A stretch of DNA of 64,000 nt from Galerina marginata. Lineage: Eukaryota; Basidiomycota; Agaricomycetes; Agaricales; Galerinaceae. The translations under genes and the position numbers were made by a program. Numbering within the stretch: the first letter of the stretch is position 1; each line of letters begins with the position of its first letter. The stretch is from NCBI GenBank assembly GCA_023014335.1, contig JAECYW010000004.1:2666001-2730000 (forward strand), given 5' to 3'. This document shows positions 22,279-33,078 of this stretch, in pieces. The notes beneath the pieces were generated by a model. That model ran no database searches. It had not been told where the DNA came from and was given only the letters and a program-made list of their open reading frames with translations.

Positions 22279-24005
22279 ATGGCCCAGTATGATGCCATTA
22301 CTAAATATGCTGGAGAATACCTCTACCTAGGATCACGAAGCGACCACACTGGCGAAGAATCGAGCAATGCTTCGCCGAACTCTGCAAAGATGGCTAATTC
22401 CCCGACCAACGCCCTTGCTCCTAGTGTCTTGGTCAAGCAAGAGTGGACCGACTTCGACAACGATAAACAACCGACTTCTGGTCCCCAGAGGCAGAACTCC
22501 TCAGGAACGTCAGACAAAGAAAAAAGGAAGAGGTCCCGCGTTACTCCTGAACAACTTGTTCAGTTAGAGCGATATTTTGCAATGGATCGCAGCCCCACTG
22601 CAAGCCGACGCAGAGATATAAGCGACCTTCTTGGTATGCAAGAACGCCAGATTCAGATCTGGTTTCAAAACCGGTATGTATCAATCAGGAAATATACGCG
22701 AATACCGATCTCAAGTTTTCCTGTGTAGGAGGGCGAAAGCGAAGTTACTGGATGGCAAACATGGCAGCCGTGGACATAGCATGGAAGCCACGCCACAAAC
22801 ACCGCCTGAAAGTCCCCCTGTTGTTGAAGGCGATCTACACAATCTGATTCATGAGGACGGACGTGAGTTGGCATTGTCTTCCCATATTGCTCTGCGACAC
22901 AAGTATCGATAAATTCCATCTTCCTCTCATAGCCGTTACCATAATTCCTTGCACAGATTTGACCGTTGGGACATGGCGCCGAATTGCCACCAGTGAAAAA
23001 CATGATCTGGTAGCCTACATTTCCGAATTGAGGAGGTGTTTGATTTGGTTTATCCAATCTGGGGGCTATGGGTTCAAGATGGAAGTACCCTTTGATACTG
23101 TAATCGACACGCAATATGACAATGTAGCTTCGGGTTCGGCCCTAGCCGTATTTGTCCTGTCCCAACCACCGACTTTCTACTTGGAAAACATTTCTTCTCC
23201 TCGCAGCGACGGCTCTGCCATCCGCACATGGAAGAGATGCTCTGATTGGACAGAAGGCCATCAAGCAACCCAAGTGTTACGCCACACACTTGTCGGTTCG
23301 GCGGCTCCGCTAGCTCTTGTCCTGCGGAATTTACATGGTAATACCGACGTAGGTAACTTGCTGCCCAGGGCACCCCCATACCGCCTTGAATCACTGTCTT
23401 TTTCTCCCATGGAAATTCCTCCCCCGCCTTTGACCAACCTTGATGGCTCTGTTTTCCCATACGTTGGACCGAAAACGAAGGATTCTCAAGTTAATCAAAG
23501 GAGCAAGCGGCCATCATACAGCTCAGTAGAACGGGGATATGCCCTTGCTGGAGGCCTTCGGTCGCCTCCCCATAGCGCGCCTGCAAAAAGCTCCGTACAG
23601 CACCCATATATGTCGACCTCGAGTCCACGAAATTCAAACTTGGAACCAACGAGATTTCAAAATTATCACTCACATCCAGATCCGGCTATTTCTGGCTATG
23701 CTGTCGGTCCTGTTCCACGAAGTGCTACTTCTGCTCCATACCCTGCACGAACTCAATATTACGACAATAGTCCCCGTGCGTTGCAAGCAGATCTCCGGTC
23801 AGAGTCCCATCCTCCGCCCAATCCTCCGCCCAATCTATCCCAAGCATTTCGATACAACACACCTTCTACCCTTTCTCTCACCGCACCATATTATCAAGCC
23901 ACGACCATCGATAGGTGGTCTAATAGCATTCAAACCCCATCCCCCGCCTCGTCAAGTATGTCTGGCGTCGTGTACGAAGGCAACGAGGATTTCCACGGTC
24001 GGTGA
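22279..24005 (+). CDS. Homeodomain transcription factor (Hom2/Phx1-like)
   Basis: A nuclear DNA-binding regulator. Exon 1 (22,279-22,673) encodes MAQYDAITKYAGEYLYLGS, an acidic/Ser stretch and most of a homeodomain: KRKRSRVTPEQLVQLERYF, then DISDLLGMQERQIQIWFQNR. The intron after WFQN-R (22,674-22,728) is followed by RAKAKLLDGK, completing recognition helix 3. A second intron lies at 22,863-22,956. Exon 3 (22,957-24,005) encodes LTVGTWRRIA and a conserved-looking globular part, then a long Pro/Ser-rich tail to EDFHGR. It resembles the basidiomycete homeodomain proteins that control fruiting (Hom1/Hom2 in Schizophyllum) and yeast Phx1. Which subtype is a guess. It is not a mating-type HD1/HD2 pair: there is no divergent partner. 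Confidence 0.85.
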
Positions 24006-24242
24006 TCAGGCTAACTGGTCGTCAACCTGTATTATCACTGCCTTTGACCACCTTATTTTCCTAATAATACTGCTCTCTTATGTTTTATTCCTAGTCTGTT
24101 TGTATACACATCAACACGTAATAGTCCACTAAGTATGATTTCTATTTTGTCCAGGTCGTTATTCGGACCTTAATACAAACATAATCGATTGAAGAAATGG
24201 CATGCATCGTTCAATATGTTCATATAGTTTTTTTCGGTGGCT
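24006..24242. other. Convergent 3' gap
   Basis: This 237-base gap holds both 3' ends of the homeodomain gene and TIM13. No other feature is seen. Confidence 0.4.
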
Positions 24243-24784
24243 CTACGAAAAGTCCTGTAATGCTGCTGATTGCAGACCTTCCTGTCTCTCCCTGGTCACT
24301 CTAGCGGTATAAGTCCTGCTCACGATGTCAACTATGCATGAAATAAGTTTGACAGCAACAAAGTGGATATTATTAACTCACAAGCCTCCATATATCGGTC
24401 AAGACACCTAGAAAGACATGTCTGACACCAAATTAACAAAATGCAACGGAAGCAAGAAGGGGATATTGGGTTCTTACCTGTTCCGAGCTCGAAAGTGAAT
24501 CCCCAGGTTTAGTCACGCATTTTGTGAAGCAACGCTCACTAGCTTTCTAATTTAACGTGGTCAAGCTCAGCGGTAATTTCCCAGAAATTTTGGGAACTCT
24601 ACATTCATAAGTTCCTGAGCATTTGCAAGAGCTAACTCTTGCCGGACAGAGTTCATCATTGCTTCTTTGCGGGCAGTCATATCTAGGCCAGCAATTTTCA
24701 TCAGTAAAGGGTTGGTCCGAAAACAAAATCCTAATACGTACCACTTGGGGAAGCCGCTGAAGATCTAGAAAGAAAGTCTGTCAT
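24243..24784 (-). CDS. TIM13: Mitochondrial intermembrane space chaperone TIM13
   Basis: A small Tim that works with TIM8 to carry hydrophobic precursors across the intermembrane space. All exons are short, so the gene is easily missed. It reads MTDFLSRSSAASPSD, MTARKEAMMNSVRQELALANAQELMN, KASERCFTKCVTKPGDSLSSSEQ, TCLSRCLDRYMEA, then FDIVSRTYTARVTRERQEGL ending LQDFS. The twin C-x3-C motifs (CFTKC and CLSRC) and LANAQELMN are Tim13 hallmarks. Four introns of about 50-65 bases all have GT-AG ends. The protein is about 100 residues. It is divergent from the JJJ1-like gene over 153 bases. Confidence 0.93.
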
Positions 24785-24937
24785 ACTGTCGGAAAGACCT
24801 CAGAGAGTACGGGACAGAGAGGCGCGTTGTCAATGTCGGTTTTAACACAGCGATCACGTGATCTCAAACTTTTATGTCAACCTTAGAGTGCCTCCCTCTG
24901 AAAGACTACTACTGTGCCAAAAACTGTCCTTGGTACT
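24785..24937. promoter_or_regulatory. Shared TIM13/JJJ1 divergent promoter
   Basis: The 153 bases between start codons contain CGATCACGTGATC-type sequence (about 24,851-24,863), a perfect CACGTG E-box inside a longer palindrome. That could bind a bHLH factor such as a Cbf1-like protein. This is an inference from the motif alone. Confidence 0.5.
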
Positions 24938-26981
24938 ATGGGTGCGCAAGAATCGACCGGCCGGCGAAATCAGGAAAATACCGACAATGAGGGACAGGCA
25001 ATCGACTATTATCAACTATTAGAAGTTGCAGAAGATGCCACCCCGGATGAGATCAAGGTAAATTCGATTACCCAAACGATGTAATGCTATGATCATCCTC
25101 AGCTGTTCTACAGCGTTCATTCCGACGATTAGCTTTGATTCACCACCCAGATAAAAACCATACCGATATTGAACAAGCGACTCGGAGATTTGCCGCCATA
25201 CAACAAGCATACGAGGTCAGCTCAAACCCAATCTATCGGTCGGTCATCGCAATAAGTCGACGATTGTAGGTCTTAAGTGACGAACAAGTAAGCAGCCGTG
25301 CTATCAACTACTGGCCTTGGTTTATAACACAGAAATCAGGAGCGGGCTTGGTATGATTCACATCGGGCCTCTCTCATTCCTGAACCAGATGCAGAAACTG
25401 TGTTCGAGGATATCCGAAGGGGTGTCAACACTTCAAGCAAAGTTCGAGACAGAGGTCTTACCGTACGGCATCTTGCCCGCTTCTTCGATTCGACAGCATG
25501 GAATTCGGTCGACGATGGAGAAAATGTACGTGAGCCAAAAATCATTAATGGTTGGTCGTTTGAGTGCTAAATTGACCTCAGAGCTTTTTTTCGATCTATC
25601 GAAACCTTTTTGCCAGACTTTCCGCAGAGGAAGCCATATTCAATTCAAATGACGACTTCCCGTCATTTGGGTTTTCTACTTGGCCATGGACTGCGTCAAA
25701 TAAAGGCGACATCAACTCCGCCAGGAGTTTTTATAATGTATGGATGAATTTCACTACAGAAAAGGACTTCACGTGGATGGAACAATGGAATATTACTGAG
25801 GCTCCGGAAAGGCGCATTCGGAGGTAAGAGCTATGCTTGTCAATGATTAAACCTGATTTGATCTTCATGCAGACTGATGGAGAAGGATAATAAAAAATTG
25901 CGTGAAGATTCGCGAAGAGAATATAATGACACAGTCAGGGTCAGTTGGTTTACATAGTCGATACCACTAATCTCACATGTCCCTAGTCCCTTGTCAAATT
26001 CATCCGGAAAAGAGATCCTCGATACAAACGGCATCTAGACTCGCAGTCCCAACCCTCGGTTCCAATAGCCCAGTCACGCACTCCCATCGTTAAAGAAAAG
26101 CCAGTTGAAATCTATATCGAGCAAGAATGGCAGAAGGTGGAAACCAAAGGTCTTCATGCAGATCTGGATTGGGCGGCTGCTGAAGGTGACGAGTCTGAGG
26201 AATGGGAGTGCGTTGCCTGCAGAAAGACCTTCCACAGCGAAGCAGCCTGGGACAGTCATGAGAGAAGTAAGAAGCACATGAAGGAGGTGGAAAGACTAAA
26301 GTGGGAGATGCGGGAAGAAGACGAAGAACTGGACCTAGATCGTGAAGTAGCCGGACCCAAACTTCATCAACCGGAACCCTCCACCGATACATCTACGGCT
26401 AGAATTTCTACACCCCCAACAGACGTCAGAAATTATCCAGCTGATGTCCAAAGTCAAACGCATAGTGCTACCGACAAAGCGCCTGACCTCATGAGCCCTC
26501 TTGGGTCCTCCACTCTTACGTCTTCGGCCCCAGCTACCGAGGGAGACGCTGCCAGCGTTAAAAATCAGACCCCTAATATTATCGACGAAGAAATTTCGAC
26601 CAGAAGAAGGAAAGGCCGTAGGAGGCTTGACAGGGATGACCTGGAAGGCGGCGCACCCGAAACACAGTCTGGGGCTGAAATCACACAGCCCGACCCTGGG
26701 CCATCCAAAAAGGACAAGAGACGCGCTAAGCAACAGGCAAAGCAATCGCAATCACAAACTCCTAAGAGCGATAATCCACTGGTACTTCCTTCCATCCTTT
26801 CATTGGATCTGAAACAATGGTTAATTTACAACGTTCCTGAAAGGTCTGCAATGTATGTAGCGAAAGCTTTCCTAGCAGGACGAAGTTATTCAGCCATATA
26901 ACGGAAACGGGACATGCCTCGGCTGTGCCTGGCAATGACGACTCCAAGACCCAGGCAGGAAAAGGGAAGAAACGGGGTTGA
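24938..26981 (+). CDS. JJJ1: J-domain zinc finger co-chaperone, JJJ1/DNAJC21-like
   Basis: JJJ1 stimulates Hsp70 in the cytoplasm to release Arx1 from pre-60S ribosomes. The N-terminus reads [12 protein letters not shown], then the J domain: [35 protein letters not shown] (HPD intact) and [13 protein letters not shown]. The middle carries ERAWYDSHR and [20 protein letters not shown], the JJJ1-specific block. A first C2H2 finger is [26 protein letters not shown] second is [23 protein letters not shown] near the C-terminus, joined by an intron from about 26,780 to 26,842. This order, J domain then two fingers, is diagnostic. The protein ends with a basic KGKKRG tail. Confidence 0.92.
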
Positions 26982-27242
26982 ATGGGTCGTATTCTGAATC
27001 AGGGCTACTGTATATCGAAAAGACATGTCACTGATAGATATGTGCTTCGCCAACTGTAACACGGCGGAGGTGGTTTTATGATCCCCCAATCCATCGTATT
27101 AAATAAAGGCACATACCCATAATTTACTTTCTGACAACCTGTTTTCAGCGATCTAAATATCTGAAGGCAGGCACACGGCAAATATTTGAGATAATCCATA
27201 GAGCCTCAGTTCAAAACAACTACGGGGAATACATACAAGAGT
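26982..27242. other. Convergent 3' gap
   Basis: About 260 bases hold the 3' ends of JJJ1 and PRP18. No other feature is seen. Confidence 0.4.
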
Positions 27243-28568
27243 CTACCCCATCAACTGAGAAATATCTGCAGGCGGATATTTCGTCTGCGAGAAGGTGAGC
27301 AGCCTATTAATTGTCAACTAGAGGCAAAATATAAGGTAATTCTCGAACATACCGCTTCAAACTCTGGATATACTTTCGACTGACTTCGTCGTTCAGGACA
27401 TGCGCAACTTGATCTGCCGAAATCTTCTCTCGAGCCGAACGTTCATGGATACTAATCGAAAGTCAATAAAAATTAAGGTAGCGTGAGAGGTGGACGAACC
27501 CAACCATAGTTACGCCAATTGGCCATGGGGCATTTCCGATAGACAAACGAAGGTATGAATCATTTGCGCGTTGGTATTGTCGTTTTTGCATGTGGTGGAC
27601 TATTTCAGCCATTCGGACCAACATGTCAGGAGGCAATGACTGTTGGTAAATTCAAGTTTGGACAATGGTCTAAACTTCGCACTAAGAACACGTACTCTGG
27701 ACCGGAGGGTCTTGAATAATGGCTTTAGATATTCTGCTGATTGGACCTGGGTTGCAGCAGCTAGTTTTCCTTGAGTCGTGCGTTTAATGTGTTCTGTGGA
27801 CATAACGGACATCAGTGGAGTGTAGAACCAAAATTCAAGTGTAACCTACCAGGTCGCTCATCCATGGCTTCCTCCCATTCTTTAAGTGTCCTCTTCAACG
27901 CATAATAAATCAACGGATACAACTTGTCTGGATCCGTTTTAAGGAGATTTAGATCAAGGACGCTGTTAGCCCCAGGATCGTTGTCTTCCTTCTTCTTTCC
28001 CTTGGTTGATTTATTCCTCAGCTCTCTTTCGCTGTTCTCCACGTCTTCCAGAGCCTTTTTGAAGTCATTCTGGCCACCTTGACGATCATGACCCTTTTCT
28101 TCGATGAGTTCAAGCGCTCGAAGGCGGAGACGACGGTCTTTGTCGAGCTCTCCAAATAGTCGGACAGGTTGGCCCTTTGCACGAAGCCTCCTGACGGTTT
28201 CTTCGTTTGAGACGTTGTACAAGGATTCCGGTGGCTTTGGGGATTCGGTTTCTCGTACAATATCAGGCGCATTTGAAACGGGAGGCGTCAATGATGTCTG
28301 CTCTCCATCCAAGCATTAGGACCACGTACGACATCCGAGAAATAAAGCTCACTTTTCTTTCCTTTCCTTTTTCCAGAGCAGCAGAGGATATTGCTGTCCG
28401 CGCAGCGTCTTCGGTCTCCAATTTCTCTTCGCGGGCCTTTTGTTCGCGCTCTTCGCGCAGACGTTCGATATCACCTCGTCTCATGTACTTTGATGGACGA
28501 TCGCCAGCCATGGGGTCATCTTGGAGTGCTTTTCGCTTGGACGCAATCTCAGCTTTAAGAGAGTCCAT
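27243..28568 (-). CDS. PRP18: Pre-mRNA splicing factor PRP18
   Basis: Acts at the second catalytic step of splicing, with Slu7. From 28,568 it reads [19 protein letters not shown], a charged coiled coil, then the SFM/PRP4-like motif [21 protein letters not shown]. Next come [36 protein letters not shown] and the conserved C-terminal domain: [42 protein letters not shown], and KYIQSLKR before a last exon [19 protein letters not shown]. The exons are separated by short introns, the last at about 27,299-27,350. Length and domain order match PRP18 of other fungi and animals. Its start faces COX12 across 96 bases. Confidence 0.93.
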
Positions 28569-28664
28569 GGGTGAAGCGGTCGAAGCGATGGTTGAATTAC
28601 ATAATCAAACATAAGACGAGGCTTCCGCCACAAGCCGGGACCATCAGCTTTCACAACGACGACC
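28569..28664. promoter_or_regulatory. Shared PRP18/COX12 divergent promoter
   Basis: The 96 bases between the two start codons must contain both promoters. No TATA-like element stands out. Confidence 0.45.
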
Positions 28665-29186
28665 ATGTCTGACACCGCCGACCTCTCGAGGTACCTTCAC
28701 CCCTCTGTATCTTGTTTTCGTCTCATTATTTTTCAATAGCAAATACGTCCTTCAAACCGTTGGATTTGACGGTCGGTCATCGTCGCATTTAGCCTCAACT
28801 CAACTCACATCCTTTCTAGCCCGTTTCCCAAATACCAACCAAACTAGAAACTGGTACTGGATTTGTTCGTTCCTGGGGATGCACACTTATTCGCTGTCTC
28901 AGCTTCCAGAACTACACCGACTACTTCAAATGCATCGCCGCGAAGGGGGATGACTATGCTCCATGCAAGCAATTCAAAAAGGCATACAATTCACTTTGCC
29001 CAAGTACGTTGTTCCTTCAATTGAATGTTCGCAGTGGGCTGACAGTCGACGCGTTTCCTCTTTTTCCAGATGAATGGGTGAGCACCTCTCCGTCCACTGT
29101 GCCTTCTGACGCTCATTTTGGTCTAGATCTCCAAGTTTGACGAGCAGCGCGAAAACGGAACGTTCCCGGCATCGTTGGAGCCCTAG
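28665..29186 (+). CDS. COX12: Cytochrome c oxidase subunit VIb
   Basis: A peripheral subunit of respiratory complex IV facing the intermembrane space, at the dimer interface. The gene is split into six short exons: MSDTADLSS, KYVLQTVGFD, ARFPNTNQTRN, then CFQNYTDYFKC IAAKGDDYAPCKQFKKAYNSLC, PNEW, and ISKFDEQRENGTFPASLEP. Cys spacing is C-x9-C and C-x10-C, which forms the two disulphides of the CHCH fold imported by the Mia40 pathway. The protein is about 90 residues, normal for the family. One internal exon is only about 8 bases (ATGAATGG). Confidence 0.94.
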
Positions 29187-29320
29187 TGATACTTTGGCGC
29201 TGATCGGTAGCCACCGTTTTGTAACTCATCACGTGCGAAAGTAACCTAGAGAGTGATCGCAATATATTGTCCTTGCAGCAAACACGATGTACCTTAACTT
29301 TGTTCCGCCCGCTCAACGAT
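29187..29320. promoter_or_regulatory. COX12 3' end and sulfite oxidase promoter
   Basis: A 134-base gap between two genes in the same direction. It contains CATCACGTGCGAAAG (about 29,228-29,242) with a CACGTG core. Sulfur genes in fungi are often controlled by Cbf1-type bHLH proteins that bind CACGTG, so the site could matter for the next gene. This is inferred from the motif alone. Confidence 0.4.
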
Positions 29321-30569
29321 ATGGACTACAGCTCTGAACCGGAACATTCCCCTCTACTCGATATACAGGGAGTGCAGCCATTCAATGCAGAACCTTCCGC
29401 TGCCGCTCTTGTGGAGTTTCCGTTGACTCCAGAAGACCTCGTGTACTGTCGAAACCACGGGCCTGTGCGCGAATTCAACGAAAGTCACTACTCGATTGTG
29501 ATCAAGGGAGGAAGCAAAGGAGAGTTGAAACTGTCTTTGAATGATTTAAAGACACAATTCTCGGCAGCTCACATAGTCGCTGTACTTCAGGCAAGGCCGC
29601 CAAATTCACTACAGACAAAGCGCGGATCTTAACATTCATTGCCCACAGTGTGCAGGTATAAGAAGAAAAGAGATGGGCGCAATCAAGCCAGTCCACGGAG
29701 TCCCTTGGGCTGACGGTGTCATTGCGAACTGTAGATGGGGAGGCGTGCTATTGTCAGAACTCCTCAAAGCAGCTGGGGTATCAACACAAGAATCCCTTCA
29801 GGTTTGCTTCGAATCTCATGCTACCCTCTGTCAAGATGATGACTACTATGGCGCATCCATTCCCTTGGAGAAGGCGATGGAAGCCGGAACCGTGCTACTT
29901 GCATACGAGGTATATCTTCCCTGTTCTACGGACCACCAGAGGAATAAACTATATCTTAGATGAATAATGAACCTTTGACTCCTGATCATGGTGGTCCGTT
30001 GCGGGTCGTGGTTCCCGGCTACCTAGGGGCTCGCTGGGTCAAATGGGTAGACACAATCTTCCTTTCCGCTGACGAGTCTCCAAATTTCTACCAACAACGC
30101 GACTACAAGATCCTGCCTCCGAATGTTCGTCCCAGTTGCTTATATTGTATTTTTCTCTTGTTAACATTGCACAAATGTTCAGGTGGAAACGAAGGAAAGT
30201 GCCAAACCGTTGTGGTCCAAGTACCCCTCTATGACAGCTTTGCCCTTGAATTCTGTGGTAGCACATGCTAGCCGTACAGGTGCTAATAAGCTGTTTGTAA
30301 AAGGCTATGCTATTCCAGGCCCGTTGGGAATTGTACGAAGCGTGGAGGTATCGACTGACGACGGCGTGACCTGGCACAGTGCTCGGATAACATACCAGGA
30401 AGGCAGATGGAGCTGGACGTTGTGGGAGGCCGAATTGGAATGCAAGGGTGAAACCGGACGAGTGCACAGTCGAGCGATAGATTCAGAAGGCAATTTCCAA
30501 CCAAGAGAAGGGGTCTGGAACCTCCGTGGTGTTGCGTACAACGGCTGGGGAGTTGGGCGATGGATGTAG
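29321..30569 (+). CDS. Sulfite oxidase, molybdopterin-dependent
   Basis: Oxidises sulfite to sulfate with a molybdenum cofactor. From [17 protein letters not shown] it continues with [15 protein letters not shown] and YSIVIKGG in the molybdopterin-binding domain. The molybdenum-ligand cysteine is expected in the motif that reads [11 protein letters not shown] here. Further blocks are [58 protein letters not shown], and the C-terminal dimerisation domain [19 protein letters not shown]. No cytochrome b5 domain and no clear presequence is seen, as in plant-type sulfite oxidases, so it may be peroxisomal or cytosolic. The intron at 29,591-29,648 has a GC donor (CAG/GCAAGG...CACAG). Introns total three or four. 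Confidence 0.9.
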
Positions 30570-30679
30570 TTATTTCGGTTTACCTGTTTAGGAAAGTGGC
30601 CGAACAAACGCGTGTCATCCGAATATAGAATCGTCTATCCTTTGCACTTCCACCATAGTCATCACAATCACTCATCTTT

Positions 30680-30954
30680 ATGGTGCTCGGAAGACTTGTT
30701 CATTACACAGCGGATGCCGTCCTTCTATCCACAGTGGTAGCAGGAGTAAGGCGGTCAAGCGGCTTCTCGTCAGTTCGGTTCTTTCCTTATACCTCAACTC
30801 ATTCTCATCCATTTGCTGTAGGCCTGATGCATCCATTATACCAGATCCTACCGCCCGTGCAGTCGCTGAGAAGTTTTTAGGAGTCGGCGAGACTATTTTC
30901 GACATGATACAAGCAACAGCGGTGAACAGTTCCTACTTCAAGAGGTCAACGTGA
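30680..30954 (+). CDS. DUF1748 small mitochondrial membrane protein
   Basis: A 73-residue protein from two exons: MVLGRLVHYTADAVLLSTV, VAGVRRSSGFS, an intron of about 53 bases (GTCAGT...TGTAG), then PDASIIPDPTARAVAEKF, LGVGETIFDMIQATAVNSSYFKRST. The N-terminal half is one hydrophobic segment. The sequence follows the fungal DUF1748 family, whose yeast member is a small mitochondrial inner-membrane protein (Min8) linked to complex IV assembly. That function is from the family only. It starts 110 bases after sulfite oxidase in the same direction. Confidence 0.88.
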
Positions 30955-31052
30955 ACAGGCCCTATAGAGGAGGATGAAATCTTTTTGGGAGAATGGAATA
31001 GACGATATATGTATTTATTCTGTCGCAATCCCTGGATTTGTTTCATGTTGAT

Positions 31053-31379
31053 TTATTTGCTGTACTCCCAGCTTAATCTGCGTAAATATAACTTCGTTAC
31101 GGCGGTCTTGACTGGCCAGCCCTTTCCCAAGTAGACAACGGGTCCCACTGCCCTTTTGAGAGCTGTTTCCGGTTGGAATTCTACATTGTCAGCAGAAAAC
31201 GCAGGCTTTTCCGAGAAGAATTCTCTATATGTTTGGAATACCCGCTGAGACACGGTTTCAAGCTTGGCCGCCGTTCCGTTGTTCGAACATTCCACTTTCA
31301 GCCTTGGGATATTACAGGTGACTCGCATGAAATCTTTTGGTTTACGTTGAACCCAGGGTTGAGTTTTCGTAGGTTGCAT
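31053..31379 (-). CDS. Small basic hypothetical protein
   Basis: This 108-codon intronless ORF starts at the ATG at 31,377-31,379: MQPTKTQPWVQRKPKDFM, CNIPRLKVECSNNGTAAK, TVSQRVFQTYREFFSEK, ending LYLRRLSWEYSK. It is basic and has no membrane segment. I do not recognise the family. A possible 9-codon upstream ORF (MNQDVADGG, about 31,415-31,444) lies in its leader. Its stop is 99 bases from the DUF1748 stop. Codon use looks like that of the neighbours, but it could be a chance ORF or the last exon of a longer gene. Confidence 0.5.
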   Translation of the reverse strand: MQPTKTQPWVQRKPKDFMRVTCNIPRLKVECSNNGTAAKLETVSQRVFQTYREFFSEKPAFSADNVEFQPETALKRAVGPVVYLGKGWPVKTAVTKLYLRRLSWEYSK

Positions 31380-31705
31380 CTGCAAAGTATGCCGTTGGGT
31401 GCAAACTTTAACCTACCCACCATCGGCTACATCTTGATTCATTGTCGATTAAACTGTTCCTTTTTTGACCGAATAGGCGGCGGATAAGCGTTCCTGGACC
31501 ATCCACTCTTTTGCACCTGGCTCATTCGTAGGAATCTTATTGGAACAAGTTAGTAAGGCCCATACGTGACACCCGTTTGAATATCTCATCAAATCACATA
31601 GGAGGCGCGAGACTCGAGTCCGATGGTTAAAGGACACGACTAGATGTCGTTGAGGATCAATTATAAAATACACAACTATGAATACAGTGCCGTTATTTTC
31701 GAACA
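31380..31705. other. Gap between two minus-strand genes, ORF of unknown status
   Basis: A minus-strand ORF (31,449-31,706) begins at an ATG that overlaps the stop of the splicing factor gene and ends AKEWMVQERLSAAYSVKKG. An AG acceptor (CCAATAAG) precedes IPTNEPG. It may be part of a small spliced gene together with 31,053-31,379, but I could not find an in-frame join. Confidence 0.35.
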
Positions 31706-32892
31706 TTAATGAGCGTCAGATAGGCTTGTTGAAGGTATAGAATGCAGAGATGTTGATTTTCTTGCAGTATTTTGCAGTATTCGAGTCCGCAACGAATTCA
31801 GTGGATCGGATCCAGAACCTCTTGACTTTGTGGTCAAAAGGTGAGACGACGTGGATGGGATTGAAGTAATATCGAGAGTTGTCTTTCTCCTTTTTGCTTC
31901 TCGTATGTGCTGCTCCTTTTTAGCCCGTTGCCACTGTGCCTTTGCTTCCTCAATGGCTTTTCCGTCTTCCTCCAGGAGATTCATAGCAGTGGGCAAACCG
32001 TAACGGTCTTTGATAGTATCGTCTGATTGCCTCTTCTGCTGTTCGATTTTTTTCTCTTCCCGAAATCGCTTTCTAGCCTTCATCGAAAGGGAGTATGGAT
32101 CAGAGTTGTAGTGTTCTGAAACTTGCTGCAATGATTCAATTCGAGGTTTCTGTACGGTTTCGACGAGCCTTTTGGCATCTGTAGTTTTCTCCAAAGCTGC
32201 TAAAGGATCTACAGGAGCAGATACCTTGTCGGGATCTGACAAGATATGAATTAAACTGTAGATGCTCGCGCGGGGGTGACGCAACGTACCATGCACAGCG
32301 AAACCTCCGTTATCTTCTGGATTCCAGTCTTCGTCCTTCTGCCTCGCTCCTGAGGTGACCACATACCGCGTGTTCTATACGAGCATGTTAGCACAATGCC
32401 GACAGGATGCGACTGCCACACACCTTGGGGTCTGTCTGGATTTCGAACCAGCCGTCGCATAAATGGCATTTGCATCTGAACGAAAAAATCGGCGTCGAGT
32501 AATATGCGCCTATCTTCTTCTTTTCTGCATTGTACCGTACTCCCATACCGATGTGGTTGTTACATGTGCCACTGTGGTGTTATGCTGTGAAAACTACAGT
32601 GCATTTTCCACAGGCTCGACCCACTCACCACCAAATGTTAAAGGGTAATTCGAAGCGAGTTATCAATATGCCTTGGTCGATCTTCCGAGCACGGTCCCCA
32701 AGAGCATGTTTCCCTGTCCGTTCACTGAGCGAGAGGACTTGGACGCCGTTCAAACCTCACCTACCGCGGACTTTGTTCAAACTCCCTTGAGATGGGTCAT
32801 AATCTGGTGGGTAATATCTATAGGGGAATGTTTAGCATATTATCAGGAGTTCCTGTGCATGTGTTCTAACCGTACTTGTTGAAGCCTTGCAT
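31706..32892 (-). CDS. CCDC130/SAF4-type splicing factor
   Basis: Belongs to the YJU2/CCDC130 family of spliceosome factors. The first exon is MQGFNKY, then YYPPDYDPSQGSLNKVRG. The next is GILITRFELPFNIWC, followed by GTCNNHIGMGVRYNAEKKKIG, YYSTPIFSFRCKCHLC and the conserved QTDPK-NTRYVVTSGARQKDEDW. The CGTC and CKCHLC cysteines form the zinc site. The C-terminal part contains DPLAALEKTTDAKR, coiled-coil and basic stretches, and a Ser-rich tail. GILITRF and NHIGMGVRYNAEKKK match CCDC130/Saf4 rather than YJU2. Introns are short and GT-AG. It shares a 186-base gap with the phosphatase gene behind it. Confidence 0.9.
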
Positions 32893-33078
32893 TGGATGAA
32901 GTATCTGAGCAAGAGTGGAAGTGACTTGTTAGTTTTATTACCCAATCGAGATGACGTAGCTGACTCAAAGCTTTCAAATGAAGATATTACATTATAATTA
33001 TTAGATAGTAGCAACCAGCAGTACGACAGGAATAATGGTCTAGGGTATGTGTCCAGGATATAAGAATATGCAAGAAAA

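Noticed and set aside
22279..24005. Mating-type homeodomain locus
   Set aside because: Only one homeodomain gene is present; no divergent HD1/HD2 pair or neighbouring MIP gene is visible.
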